This document shows, piece after piece, positions 23,821-32,271 of a stretch of DNA of 64,000 nt (positions are counted from its first letter, which is position 1; every line of letters begins with the position of its first letter). The stretch is from NCBI RefSeq assembly GCF_014646095.1, contig NZ_BMMU01000013.1, positions 1-64,000 on the forward strand. The letters run 5' to 3'. A model generated the notes under the pieces. That model did no database searches. It was given only the letters and a program-made list of their open reading frames with translations, and was not told the origin of the DNA. This stretch comes from Streptomyces lacrimifluminis. GTDB lineage: Bacteria; Actinomycetota; Actinomycetes; Streptomycetales; Streptomycetaceae. Made by a program: the position numbers and the translations under genes.

Positions 23821-25053
23821 ATGACCATGATGACCTTGAGCAGCTCACGTGGCGGGACCGTTGTCCGGTCCGCCCGCCGTGGCGCGGTGCGGGCAGGCGT
23901 GTTGGCCGCCACCCTCACCGCGCTCGTGTGCACCACCGCGACCGCCGCGAACACGGCATCACCCTCCTCCTCACCGCTCCCGGCGGTTCAGGCCGACGTG
24001 CCGGCCGGGGTGACGGCGGGCGTCGCCGTCTTCGATCGCCAGACCGGCACGTTCACCGAGCAGGTGAACAGCGCCGGGCAGTTCCGGTCCGCGTCCGTGG
24101 TGAAGCTGCTGATCGCCCTGGACGTTCTCTGGAACCGCAGCCCCGACGCCCTGTCGGCCACCGACCGGGCCAGGATCGACACCATGCTGCGCGGCAGCGA
24201 CGACACGGCCGCGAGCACGTTCTGGGCGAGCAACGGCTCGGGGGCGATCGTCGACCGGATGGTCACGCGGCTCGGCCTGACCGACACCGCCCGGCCGCCG
24301 TCGACCCACCCCGGCTACTGGGGCTACACGGCTCTCTCGGCCCGTGACACCGTGAAGATCTACCGCCACATGCTGGACTCCGCTCCCGCGGCGACACGCG
24401 ACTACCTCCTCGGCGACCTGCGGCAGTCCACCCGCTGCGCCACCGACGGCTACGACCAGCACTTCGGCATCGCCGGCTCCTTCAACCGGCCCTGGGCCGT
24501 CAAGCAGGGCTGGTCGGGCTTCAGTTCCGGCGGATGCACGGCGCCGAACGCGGCGGTCGCGAAGCAGCAGGACGGAGCGGTCGCGAAGGAGGCCACCGGA
24601 AAGGCCGCACGGACGCAGGCGGGCGCCGACGCCGTCGACCTCGCTCGTCCGGCACTCCACTCGACGGGTGTGGTGGGCGCGGGCGACCGTTCCATCGTGG
24701 CGGTCTTCACCCTGCACCCCAGCGGAACGTCCTACGGCAAGGCCTACACGGACATCGGCCGGCTGACCCGTTCGCTGAACGTCCCCGGCGCCACCCGCCC
24801 GGCCGGTACGTGGGTCGGCACCTGGGGCAGCGGCGTACGTGTCCGCACCCAGGCGACGACCACCTCCGGCGCGATCACGACGCTGCCCGACGGCGTCGAG
24901 GTCCTGGTCGGCTGCCAGAAGCGCGGCCAGCAGGTCAGCCAACCGCCCTACGTCAACGACTGGTGGGCCCAACTGCCGCAGTACGGCGGCTACATGACGA
25001 ACATCTACCTCAGCGTGCCGGAGAACCAGGTTCCCGGAGTACCGGTCTGCTGA
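23821..25053 (+). CDS. Secreted penicillin-recognising serine hydrolase with SH3-like module
   Basis: This 410-aa exported protein has a signal peptide to about residue 43 and then a class-A-beta-lactamase-like domain with the nucleophile motif SVVK (Ser92, Lys95), a WASNGSG segment in place of SDN and a KQGW segment in place of KTG. The C-terminal module (about 333-410) reads WGSGVRVRTQATTTS, VLVGCQKRGQQV, NDWWAQLP, MTNIYLSVPENQVPGVPVC. The degenerate motifs suggest a DD-peptidase or wall-binding role rather than antibiotic hydrolysis. GAGG abuts the first ATG, so the in-frame ATGs at 23827 or 23830 may be used instead. Confidence 0.85.
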   Translation: MTMMTLSSSRGGTVVRSARRGAVRAGVLAATLTALVCTTATAANTASPSSSPLPAVQADVPAGVTAGVAVFDRQTGTFTEQVNSAGQFRSASVVKLLIALDVLWNRSPDALSATDRARIDTMLRGSDDTAASTFWASNGSGAIVDRMVTRLGLTDTARPPSTHPGYWGYTALSARDTVKIYRHMLDSAPAATRDYLLGDLRQSTRCATDGYDQHFGIAGSFNRPWAVKQGWSGFSSGGCTAPNAAVAKQQDGAVAKEATGKAARTQAGADAVDLARPALHSTGVVGAGDRSIVAVFTLHPSGTSYGKAYTDIGRLTRSLNVPGATRPAGTWVGTWGSGVRVRTQATTTSGAITTLPDGVEVLVGCQKRGQQVSQPPYVNDWWAQLPQYGGYMTNIYLSVPENQVPGVPVC

Positions 25054-25080
25054 CCGGGCGGCGGAAAACGGCCCGGGACT

Positions 25081-25106
25081 CATACGGCGCGGGCCGACTC
25101 GCCGTC
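25081..25106 (+). promoter_or_regulatory. ECF-type promoter CATACGG-N15-CGTC (copy 3)
   Basis: CATACGG at 25081-25087 and CGTC at 25103-25106, in the 93-base gap between the serine hydrolase and the I36-like gene. The spacing matches the other two copies. The expected transcript starts about 30 bases before the ATG. Confidence 0.7.
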
Positions 25107-25146
25107 CTCGTGGTGAGACGACCTCGAAGCAAAAGGGAGAACTGTG

Positions 25147-25530
25147 ATGAACAAGCGCGCACTTGGAGCCCTGGCCGCGGTGGCGGCGTTCGCCGGCGTG
25201 CTGGGGGCGGCGCCGACGGCCTCGGCCGTCCCGGATCCGCCGGGCTGCGACAAGGGCAACTTCTGCGTCTACTCGGGTGAATGGGAGACGGGTCGGCTCG
25301 TCCTGAAGTCGGAGGGCAACTGGTCGGGCGGGGTGACCGGCCGGTCCATCTTCAACAACGGCACACCGTTTCCTGGCTTCGACCACATCCAGGTCGACTG
25401 GAGATGGGCGGACGGCATAGGCGGCGGCTCCTCGGTCTGCCTGCACTACAACCCCGACCCGGGCGCAATCTCCATGACCTTCAACAAAGACGTCGTCTTC
25501 ACCAAGGTGACCTGGCGCGGCGAGTGCTAG
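25147..25530 (+). CDS. Secreted peptidase-inhibitor I36/crystallin-like protein
   Basis: This is a 127-aa exported protein. After a signal peptide (to about residue 27, ASA/VP) it shows the beta-gamma-crystallin-like pattern of the I36 inhibitor family: CDKGNFCVYSGEWETGRLVLKSEGNW, SIFNNGTPFPGFDHIQVDW, VCLHYNPDPGAISM, and a C-terminal Cys. The family includes streptomycete inhibitors of metalloproteases. Here it could protect wall hydrolases from proteolysis. AGGGAG precedes the start; a GTG three bases upstream is possible. Confidence 0.75.
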   Translation: MNKRALGALAAVAAFAGVLGAAPTASAVPDPPGCDKGNFCVYSGEWETGRLVLKSEGNWSGGVTGRSIFNNGTPFPGFDHIQVDWRWADGIGGGSSVCLHYNPDPGAISMTFNKDVVFTKVTWRGEC

Positions 25531-25542
25531 AGCGGCACTAGG

Positions 25543-25576
25543 ACCGGAGCCGGTCGGACCGGGACCGTATCCGGTC
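25543..25576. terminator. Probable terminator between convergent genes
   Basis: Two stacked dyads occur: ACCGGAGCCGGT (25543-25554) and GACCGG/CCGGTC (25557-25562 with 25571-25576). They lie between the I36-like gene and the MmcQ-like gene. There is no U-tract. Confidence 0.4.
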
Positions 25577-25584
25577 ACAGCCCG

Positions 25585-25944
25585 TCAGGGCCGGTCGAGC
25601 CGCAACCGCTCCGCGCGCGGCAGACCGGCCACCACCAGGTCGTAGGAGTCCTCGATCAGCTCCCGGACGAGCTGATCGGGCAACTCCCCGTCCACCGTCA
25701 CCGTGTTCCAGTGCCGTTTGTTCATGTGGTAGCCGGGGATGATCAGCCCCGGGTGATCGGCGCGCAGCCGGATCGCGTCCTCCGGGCCGCACTTCAGGTT
25801 GACCTTCAGGGGCAGGTTGTCCGTCCAGGACAGGGCGAACATCTTGCCCAGCACCTTGAAGACCGAGATCTCGAGGCTGAACGGGAAGTCCTCGGCAGCG
25901 GAGTTGAAGGACAGGCAGAACGCGCGCAGTTCCTGCGGAGTCAC
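25585..25944 (-). CDS. MmcQ/YjbR family protein
   Basis: This 119-aa protein has the MmcQ/YjbR (CyaY-like fold) pattern: FPFSLEISVFKVLGKMFALSW, then LKVNLKCGPEDAIRLRADHPGLIIPGYHMNKRHWNTV, then a helical end. The family is annotated as DNA-binding, but the function is poorly defined. Its GTG start overlaps the stop of the upstream CNNM/CBS gene by four bases (GTGA), so it closes that operon. Confidence 0.85.
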   Translation of the reverse strand: MTPQELRAFCLSFNSAAEDFPFSLEISVFKVLGKMFALSWTDNLPLKVNLKCGPEDAIRLRADHPGLIIPGYHMNKRHWNTVTVDGELPDQLVRELIEDSYDLVVAGLPRAERLRLDRP

Positions 25945-27260
25945 ACCTCGCCCCTCTCCTTCTCCTTCTCCTCTTCAGGTGAACCGGCCTGATCGGCCGG
26001 CTCCACCAGCACCGTCACGATCTTGTTCCGGCGCCCCGCCGCAGCCTCCGCGGTGAGCCGCAGTTCGCGCCCGTCGGGCAGTTCGACGACGGCCGAGGCC
26101 CCGGCGATCGGTACGCGGCCCAGCGCCTTCGCCAGCAGCCCGCCCACCGTCTCCACGTCCTCGTCGTCGTACTCCTCAAGGCCGTACAGCTCACCGAGGT
26201 CGGTGATGTCGAGGCGGGCCGTGACGCGGTGACGCTCGTCGCCCAGTTCCTCCACGGGCGGGAGTTCACGGTCGTACTCGTCGGTGATCTCGCCGACGAT
26301 CTCCTCCAGGATGTCCTCGATGGTCACGATGCCGGCCGTGCCGCCGTACTCGTCGATGACGACGGCGACGTGGTTGCGGTCGCGCTGCATCTCGCGGAGC
26401 AGGTCACCGGCGTTCTTCGTGTCGGGTACGAAGGCGGCGGGCCGCATGGCGCTCGACACCAGCTCGCTCTCCGCGTCCCGGCTGATGTGCGTCTTGCGGA
26501 CCAGGTCCTTCAGATACACGATCCCGACGACGTCGTCCTCGCTCTCCCCGGTGACCGGTATGCGCGAGAACCCGGAGCGCAGCGCGAGAGTGAGCGCCTG
26601 CCGGATCGTCTTGTACCGCTCGATGACGACCAGATCCGTACGCGGGACCATGACCTCGCGAACGAGGGTGTCGCCCAGTTCGAAGACGGAGTGCACCATG
26701 CGGCGCTCGTCGTCCTCGATCAGCGATTCCCTCTCGGCCAGGTCGACCAGCGCTCGCAGCTCCGCCTCGGAGGCGAACGGGCCGCGCCGGAAGCCCTTTC
26801 CGGGCGTGAGGGCGTTGCCGATGAGGATGAGGAGGTAGGGGATCGGCCCCATCACACGGGCGAGCGGCAGCAGGACGTACGCGGCTGCCGTGGCCGTGTT
26901 GAGGGGATGCTGACGCCCGATGGTCCTCGGCGAGACCCCGACGGCGACGTACGAGACGAGCACCATCACGCCGATGGCGACGGCGAGTGCCTGCCAGGTC
27001 CGGTCGAACGCCTGGAGGCAGGCGTACGTGACGAGCGCGGCGGCGGCCATCTCACAGGCCACGCGCACCAGCAGCGCCACGTTGAGATAGCGGGTCGGGT
27101 CGGCGGCGATCTGCGCGAGCTTGGCACTGCCCCGCCGACCACTGCGTACGGCCTCCTCGGCGCGGAAGCTGGAGACGCGCGCGAGGCCCGCCTCCGCGCA
27201 GGCGGCGAGCCAGGCGACGACGACCAGCGCTATGGCACCGGTGACGAGTTGGGGGTTCAT
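25941..27260 (-). CDS. CNNM/CorC-type membrane protein with CBS pair
   Basis: This 439-aa protein has an N-terminal CNNM membrane domain with four hydrophobic helices (to about 170), a pair of CBS domains (about 200-320; REVMVPRTDLVVIERYKTI, IVTIEDILEEIVGEITDEYD) and a CorC_HlyC C-terminal domain. Such proteins are linked to magnesium efflux; the old name is hemolysin. It overlaps both neighbours (YbeY stop and MmcQ start) by four bases, so the three genes are translationally coupled. Confidence 0.92.
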   Translation of the reverse strand: MNPQLVTGAIALVVVAWLAACAEAGLARVSSFRAEEAVRSGRRGSAKLAQIAADPTRYLNVALLVRVACEMAAAALVTYACLQAFDRTWQALAVAIGVMVLVSYVAVGVSPRTIGRQHPLNTATAAAYVLLPLARVMGPIPYLLILIGNALTPGKGFRRGPFASEAELRALVDLAERESLIEDDERRMVHSVFELGDTLVREVMVPRTDLVVIERYKTIRQALTLALRSGFSRIPVTGESEDDVVGIVYLKDLVRKTHISRDAESELVSSAMRPAAFVPDTKNAGDLLREMQRDRNHVAVVIDEYGGTAGIVTIEDILEEIVGEITDEYDRELPPVEELGDERHRVTARLDITDLGELYGLEEYDDEDVETVGGLLAKALGRVPIAGASAVVELPDGRELRLTAEAAAGRRNKIVTVLVEPADQAGSPEEEKEKERGEV

Positions 27261-27754
27261 GACACCGTCGGGGCGGGCGACGGGCCGGTCATTCCCTTTT
27301 CGCCGCGCCAGCCGTCGACGATGGCGGCCTGGAGACCGAACATCTCGGCCTTCTCGTCCGGTTCCTCATGGTCGTACCCGAGGAGGTGCAGCACGCCGTG
27401 GACGGTGAGGAGTTGGAGCTCCTCGTCCATGGAGTGCTGCGTCTCGGCCTCCTTGCCCTGCTTCTCGGCGACCTCGGGACAGAGCACGATGTCACCGAGA
27501 AGCCCCTGCGGCGGCTCGTCGTCGTCCTTCGACGGCGGACGCAGCTCGTCCATGGGGAAGGACATGACGTCGGTCGGACCGGGCAGGTCCATCCACTGGA
27601 TGTGCAACTGCTCCATGGCGTCGGCGTCCACGACGATCACCGAGAGTTCGGAGAGCGGGTGGATGCGCATCCGCGCGAGCGCGTAGCGGGCGATGTCGAG
27701 GATCGCCTGCTCGTCGACCTCGGTTCCGGACTCGTTGTTGACGTCGATCGACAT
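27257..27754 (-). CDS. ybeY: Endoribonuclease YbeY
   Basis: YbeY is a zinc-dependent single-strand RNase involved in 16S rRNA 3' maturation and ribosome quality control. The 165-aa protein carries the family motif HGVLHLLGYDH near residue 117 and the DVMSFPMDE segment. I use the ATG at 27754 (MSIDVNNESG), 13 bases after the phoH stop. Upstream in-frame codons read into phoH and lack family sequence. Confidence 0.95.
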   Translation of the reverse strand: MSIDVNNESGTEVDEQAILDIARYALARMRIHPLSELSVIVVDADAMEQLHIQWMDLPGPTDVMSFPMDELRPPSKDDDEPPQGLLGDIVLCPEVAEKQGKEAETQHSMDEELQLLTVHGVLHLLGYDHEEPDEKAEMFGLQAAIVDGWRGEKGMTGPSPAPTVS

Positions 27755-27767
27755 GGTGCTGGTCTGT

Positions 27768-28835
27768 CTACTTCCGTTTGTTGCGGCTGTCCCGGACGCC
27801 CTTGTGGGTGCCGTTCTCCGTACCGTTCTCGTTGTCGTACTTCTCGTACGCGTCGACGATACGGCCGACCAGCTTGTGCCGGACGACATCGTGGGAGGTG
27901 AGCCGCGAGAAGTGGACGTCGTCGAGGCCTTCGAGGATGTCCTGCACCTGCCGCAGACCCGACTTCGTCCCGGAGGGGAGGTCGACCTGCGTCACGTCAC
28001 CCGTGATCACGATCTTCGACTCGAAGCCGAGGCGGGTGAGGAACATCTTCATCTGCTCGGCGCTGGTGTTCTGGGCCTCGTCCAGGATGATGAAAGCATC
28101 ATTAAGGGTGCGTCCTCGCATGTATGCCAGCGGCGCGACCTCGATCGTCCCGGCCGCCATCAGGCGCGGGATCGAGTCCGGGTCCAGCATGTCGTGCAGC
28201 GCGTCGTACAGCGGGCGCAGATACGGGTCGATCTTGTCGTAGAGCGTGCCGGGCAGGAAGCCGAGGCGCTCCCCCGCCTCCACCGCCGGGCGGGTCAGGA
28301 TGATGCGGCTGACCTGCTTGGCCTGAAGCGCCTGCACCGCCTTCGCCATGGCGAGGTACGTCTTGCCGGTACCCGCCGGGCCGATGCCGAAGACGATGGT
28401 GTGCTTGTCGATGGCGTCGACATAGCGCTTCTGGTTGAGGGTCTTGGGGCGGATGGTGCGCCCCCGCGAGGACAGGATGTTCTGCGTGAGGACCTCGGCC
28501 GGGGTCTCCTCGCCGTCGCCCTCCCCGTTCCCGCTCGCTCTGAGCATGGCGATCGAGCGTTCCACTGCGTCCTCCGTCATCGGCTGTCCGGTGCGGAGCA
28601 CCAGCATCATCTCGTCGAACAGCCGCTGGACGAGGGCGACGTCGCCCGCTTCGCCAGTGGCGTTGACCTCATTGCCCCGGACATGGATGTCGACCCCCGG
28701 GAAGGCCGTTTCGATCACGCGCAGGAGGGAGTCGCCGGAACCCAGCAGGGTCACCATGGGGTGGGCGGCCGGGACGGTGAACTGCGCTCGTGCCTGCCCC
28801 CGCGCAGGGGGCTGAGCTGTGGGTGTCTGAGTCAT
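27768..28835 (-). CDS. PhoH family ATPase
   Basis: This 355-aa cytoplasmic PhoH-like protein has an N-terminal KH-like region, then an ATPase/helicase core with Walker A GPAGTGKTYLAM, a Walker B ILDEAQNTSAEQMKMFLTR, and SKIVITGDVTQVDLP. It lies directly before ybeY, and the two commonly pair in RNA metabolism. The C-terminal tail is Asn/Lys-rich. The 270 bases upstream to 29105 show a short dyad CCTACG/CGTAGG but no gene. Confidence 0.93.
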   Translation of the reverse strand: MTQTPTAQPPARGQARAQFTVPAAHPMVTLLGSGDSLLRVIETAFPGVDIHVRGNEVNATGEAGDVALVQRLFDEMMLVLRTGQPMTEDAVERSIAMLRASGNGEGDGEETPAEVLTQNILSSRGRTIRPKTLNQKRYVDAIDKHTIVFGIGPAGTGKTYLAMAKAVQALQAKQVSRIILTRPAVEAGERLGFLPGTLYDKIDPYLRPLYDALHDMLDPDSIPRLMAAGTIEVAPLAYMRGRTLNDAFIILDEAQNTSAEQMKMFLTRLGFESKIVITGDVTQVDLPSGTKSGLRQVQDILEGLDDVHFSRLTSHDVVRHKLVGRIVDAYEKYDNENGTENGTHKGVRDSRNKRK

Positions 28836-29105
28836 GGGCCGGCCCTGTAGGCCTGCACGACCTCCTCAATGAGGCTCGCTTACCACGTGGGTAGCCTTCC
28901 GCTCCCAGCCTACGACGGTGCACTGACAACGCCGTAGGGCTTTTCGCTCACGGTCCGGTGTACACGGTCACGGTCGGGCATCTGCGCGCCGGTAGGCCGG
29001 GGTCCGCTCTGCGGCACGGGTCCAGCATCCGCGGAAAGGGTCCAGGGGCCCGCGTCCCGCGTCCGCGGTCAGGGTCCGGCGTCCGCGGTGGGTCCGCGGC
29101 CACGC

Positions 29106-30233
29106 TCAGGCCGAGCCGCGGAAACCGATCGTCGGAACGGCCCGCCGCAGGGGCCAGGGGCGCGGTCTGGCGCTCCTGGGCACCAGGTCCGCCAGGAACG
29201 CGTACCGGCGCAGGGCAGTGGGGTCCTGGTGCTGGTGCGACTGGATCTCGCGCCACCACGCCCCCACCTCGGACCAGCCGGGTGCGGAGAGGGAGCCGCC
29301 GAAGTCCTGGACGGAGAGGGCGGCGGTGAGACCGGCGAAGGCGAGGCGGTCGGCGAGCGGCCAGTCGGCGAGGGTGCCGGTGACGAAGCCCGCGACGAAG
29401 ACATCGCCGGCGCCCGTGGGGTCGAGTGCCTCGACGGCGATGGCGGGCACCTCGGCCGTCTCCCCCGTGCGCCCGTCCACCGCGTACGCGCCCTCGGCAC
29501 CGAGGGTGACCACGGCGAGCGGCACATGGTCGGTGAGCGCGCGGGCGGCTTTGCGGGGGCAATCGGTGCGGGTGTAGCGCATCGCCTCCTCCGCGTTGGG
29601 CAGGAAGGCCTCGCAGTGCTCCAGGTCGGCGAGGCCGGCGAGGTCCCAGCGGCCGGTGTCGTCCCAGCCGACGTCGCCGAAGATCCTGGCCCCCTTACGG
29701 GCGGCCTGGGCGATCCAGGGGGCGCGGACACCCGGGGTGAGGGAGGCGACGGCGGCGCGGGAGTGCGGCGGACACTCCGGCGCCGGTTCCTCGTGAGGCG
29801 GCTCGTGGCCGTGGGAGACCATCGTGCGCTCGCCCTCGTACGCCATCGAAACAGTGACCGGGGAGTGCCAGCCGGGGACCGTGCGTGACGTGGAGAGGTC
29901 GATGTGCTCGCCCTGTTCGAGGGCGTCCCAGCAGTACTCCCCGTAGTGGTCGTCGCCGAAGGCGGCGGCGAGGGAGGTCCGCAGCCCCAGCCGGGCGAGC
30001 GCGGTGGCCATGTTGGCGACCCCGCCAGGGCTGGACCCCATCCCGCGCGCCCAGGACTCGGTGCCGCGCACGGGGGCGGAAGCGAGCCCGGTGAAGATGA
30101 TGTCGAGGAAGACGGTGCCCGTCAGATACACGTCCCACGGCGGTTCGCCGGGCGTGCGCAGGGCGGCCAGGGGATCGACCTGGGCCTGGCGGTGGGACGA
30201 TCCCTCTCCGGTGGACGCGGTGGACGCGATCAC
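29106..30233 (-). CDS. PfkB-family carbohydrate kinase
   Basis: This 375-aa ribokinase-like enzyme has the N-terminal Gly-rich signature GMGSSPGGVANMATALARLG and the catalytic PfkB signature DPTGAGDVFVAGFVTG near residue 260, whose Asp is the base. The substrate sugar or nucleoside cannot be read from sequence. The adjacent adenosine deaminase hints at nucleoside metabolism but is not in the same tight operon (107-base gap). I choose the GTG at 30233, seven bases after AGGGAG. The longer frame to 30344 has no RBS. Confidence 0.85.
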   Translation of the reverse strand: MIASTASTGEGSSHRQAQVDPLAALRTPGEPPWDVYLTGTVFLDIIFTGLASAPVRGTESWARGMGSSPGGVANMATALARLGLRTSLAAAFGDDHYGEYCWDALEQGEHIDLSTSRTVPGWHSPVTVSMAYEGERTMVSHGHEPPHEEPAPECPPHSRAAVASLTPGVRAPWIAQAARKGARIFGDVGWDDTGRWDLAGLADLEHCEAFLPNAEEAMRYTRTDCPRKAARALTDHVPLAVVTLGAEGAYAVDGRTGETAEVPAIAVEALDPTGAGDVFVAGFVTGTLADWPLADRLAFAGLTAALSVQDFGGSLSAPGWSEVGAWWREIQSHQHQDPTALRRYAFLADLVPRSARPRPWPLRRAVPTIGFRGSA

Positions 30234-30340
30234 GGTGCGCTCCCTGACGATGGTGCGGATCAGGCCAGTCTGCACCACACCACTGACAGCAACCCGTCGC
30301 TCCCGCCCCGGAACCCGCACGTGGCGCCTGCGGGAGACGG

Positions 30341-31336
30341 TCACCCCCCGAACTCGTACGCCTCCACCTCGGCGAGGTACCGCGCCCGGCGCTCCTCGTC
30401 GTGCTCCAGGAACGACGCGAGGAAGGAGTTCCGTGCCAGCTCCCGCAGCCGCTCCTCGCCCAGGCCCAGGGCTTCCCGTACGGCCCCGAAGTTGTCACCG
30501 ACGTAGCCGCCGAAGTAGGCGGGGTCGTCGGAGTTGACCGTGCACAGGAGGCCGGCGTCGAGCATCGCGGGCAGCGGGTGCTCGGCCAGGACGTCGACGG
30601 CCCGCAGCCGCACGTTGGACAGCGGACACAGCGTCAGCGGCACCCGCTCCCGCACGAGCCGCGCGACCAGCTCCGGGTCCTCCATGCAGCGCAGCCCGTG
30701 GTCGATCCGCTCGACGCCGAGGATGTCGAGGGCCTCGGTGATGTACTCCGGCGGCCCCTCCTCCCCCGCGTGCGCCACCCGCCGCAGCCCCAGCCCGGCG
30801 GCAGCCTCGTACACCTCGCGGAACTTCACCGGCGGATGCCCGACCTCGGCGGAGTCGAGCCCGACCCCGGCGATCCGGTCGAGGTACGGCTTGGCCGCCT
30901 CCAGCGTCTCCATCGCCGACTCGGCGGACTCGTCGCGCAGGAAACACATGATGAGCTGAGTGGAGATGCCGTGCGCGGACTCGCTCTCCCCCAACGCCCG
31001 CCACAACCCGTCGACGACCGTCCCCATGCTCACACCCCGGGCGAGGTGGGCCTGCGGATCGAAGAAGATCTCCGCATGCCGTACGCCCTGCGCGGCGGCC
31101 CGCGCGAGATAGGCGTTCGCGAGGTCCGCGAAGTCCTGCTCGGTGCGCAGGACGGCCATGAGCTCGTAGTACAGGTTCAGAAAGGACTGCAGGTCCTCGA
31201 AGAGATACGCCTTCCGCAGCTCGTCGGTGTCGGCGTACGGCAGCGCGAAACCGTTGCGAGCGGCGAGCGCGAAGGCCAGCTCGGGTTCGAGGGTGCCTTC
31301 GATATGGAGGTGTAGTTCAGCTTTGGGGAGGGACAT
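30341..31336 (-). CDS. Adenosine deaminase
   Basis: This 331-aa enzyme deaminates adenosine to inosine, or acts on a related purine substrate. The metal site HLHIEGT begins at residue 9; HAGEE supplies a His ligand and the catalytic Glu, followed by DHGLR and the final Asp in NSDDPAYFGG. The start is the ATG at 31336 (MSLPKAELHLH), which follows GAA.. without a strong RBS. The stop of rnz lies just upstream (20 bases), suggesting co-transcription with rnz and the HIT protein. Confidence 0.92.
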   Translation of the reverse strand: MSLPKAELHLHIEGTLEPELAFALAARNGFALPYADTDELRKAYLFEDLQSFLNLYYELMAVLRTEQDFADLANAYLARAAAQGVRHAEIFFDPQAHLARGVSMGTVVDGLWRALGESESAHGISTQLIMCFLRDESAESAMETLEAAKPYLDRIAGVGLDSAEVGHPPVKFREVYEAAAGLGLRRVAHAGEEGPPEYITEALDILGVERIDHGLRCMEDPELVARLVRERVPLTLCPLSNVRLRAVDVLAEHPLPAMLDAGLLCTVNSDDPAYFGGYVGDNFGAVREALGLGEERLRELARNSFLASFLEHDEERRARYLAEVEAYEFGG

Positions 31337-31356
31337 CAAAGAATCGTACGACCGGT

Positions 31357-32265
31357 TTACCGGCGTTTCGGAACCGGCACCCTCAGTAGGTCGTAGGCGA
31401 CGGTCAGCTCCCCCTCGTACCCCGCCGCCCGCGCCTGCCGCTCGAACTCGGCCGGATCGGAGTAGCGCTGGCTGAAGTGGGTGAGGACGAGATGCCGTAC
31501 GCCGGCCTCCCGCGCGACGGCCCCCGCCTGCCCGGCGGTCAAGTGCCCGTGATCGGCGGCGAGTTGCAGATCCTCGTCGAGAAAGGTCGACTCGATGACG
31601 AGCATGTCGCACCCTTCGGCCAGCGCGTGCACCCCCTCGCACAACCGGGTGTCCATCACAAAGGCGAACCGCTGTCCGCGCCGCAGCTCGCTGACGTCGT
31701 CGAGGGTGACGGAGCCGAGGGAGCCCTTTCGCTGGAGGCGTCCGACGTCCGGCCCCTTGATCCCGTGCGCGGCGAGCAGCTCCGGCAGCATGCGGCGCCC
31801 GTCGGGCTCGACGAGGAGATAGCCGTACGACTCGACGGGGTGCGAGAGCTTCCGGGCTTCGAGCCGATACCCGCCCGTCGTCGCCAGCACTCCCCCCTCC
31901 CCCGCCACCGGCGCCTGACCGATCTCGACGGTCTCGCGGTAGGCGGTGGCGTACCGCAGCCGGTCGAAGAACTTCTGCCCGGAGCGCGGATAGTGCGCGG
32001 TCACCTCGTGCGGGACACGGTCGAGGTTGACGCGCTGGATGACGCCGGCGAGCCCGAGCGAGTGGTCCCCGTGGAAGTGCGTGACGCAGATCCGGTTGAG
32101 GTCGTGGGCGGCGACCCCGGCACGCAGCATCTGGCGCTGTGTGCCCTCGCCGGGATCGAAGAGGATCCCCTCGCCGTCCCAGCGGAGGAGGTAGCCGTTG
32201 TGGTTGCGGTGCCGGGTGGGTACCTGGCTGGCGGTGCCGAGGACCACCAGTTCACGTGCGGACAA
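31357..32265 (-). CDS. rnz: Ribonuclease Z
   Basis: RNase Z cleaves the 3' trailer from tRNA precursors lacking encoded CCA. The 302-aa protein is a metallo-beta-lactamase fold with THFHGDHSLGL near residue 61, later ligands (His/Asp in FVMDTRLC, HLTAGQAG, LTHFSQRY), and the bacterial flexible-arm region around 150-175. It begins six bases after the HIT gene ends, consistent with one operon. Confidence 0.94.
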   Translation of the reverse strand: MSARELVVLGTASQVPTRHRNHNGYLLRWDGEGILFDPGEGTQRQMLRAGVAAHDLNRICVTHFHGDHSLGLAGVIQRVNLDRVPHEVTAHYPRSGQKFFDRLRYATAYRETVEIGQAPVAGEGGVLATTGGYRLEARKLSHPVESYGYLLVEPDGRRMLPELLAAHGIKGPDVGRLQRKGSLGSVTLDDVSELRRGQRFAFVMDTRLCEGVHALAEGCDMLVIESTFLDEDLQLAADHGHLTAGQAGAVAREAGVRHLVLTHFSQRYSDPAEFERQARAAGYEGELTVAYDLLRVPVPKRR

Positions 32266-32271
32266 GGCCCG

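Noticed and set aside
23821..25053. Antibiotic-resistance beta-lactamase
   Set aside because: Only the SxxK motif is clear; the SDN and KTG motifs are degenerate, and the shared wall module points to a peptidoglycan role.
28880..28950. Terminator or small RNA upstream of phoH (CCTACG/CGTAGG followed by GCTTTT)
   Set aside because: It points away from phoH, no plus-strand gene ends there, and the stem is short, so I did not annotate it.
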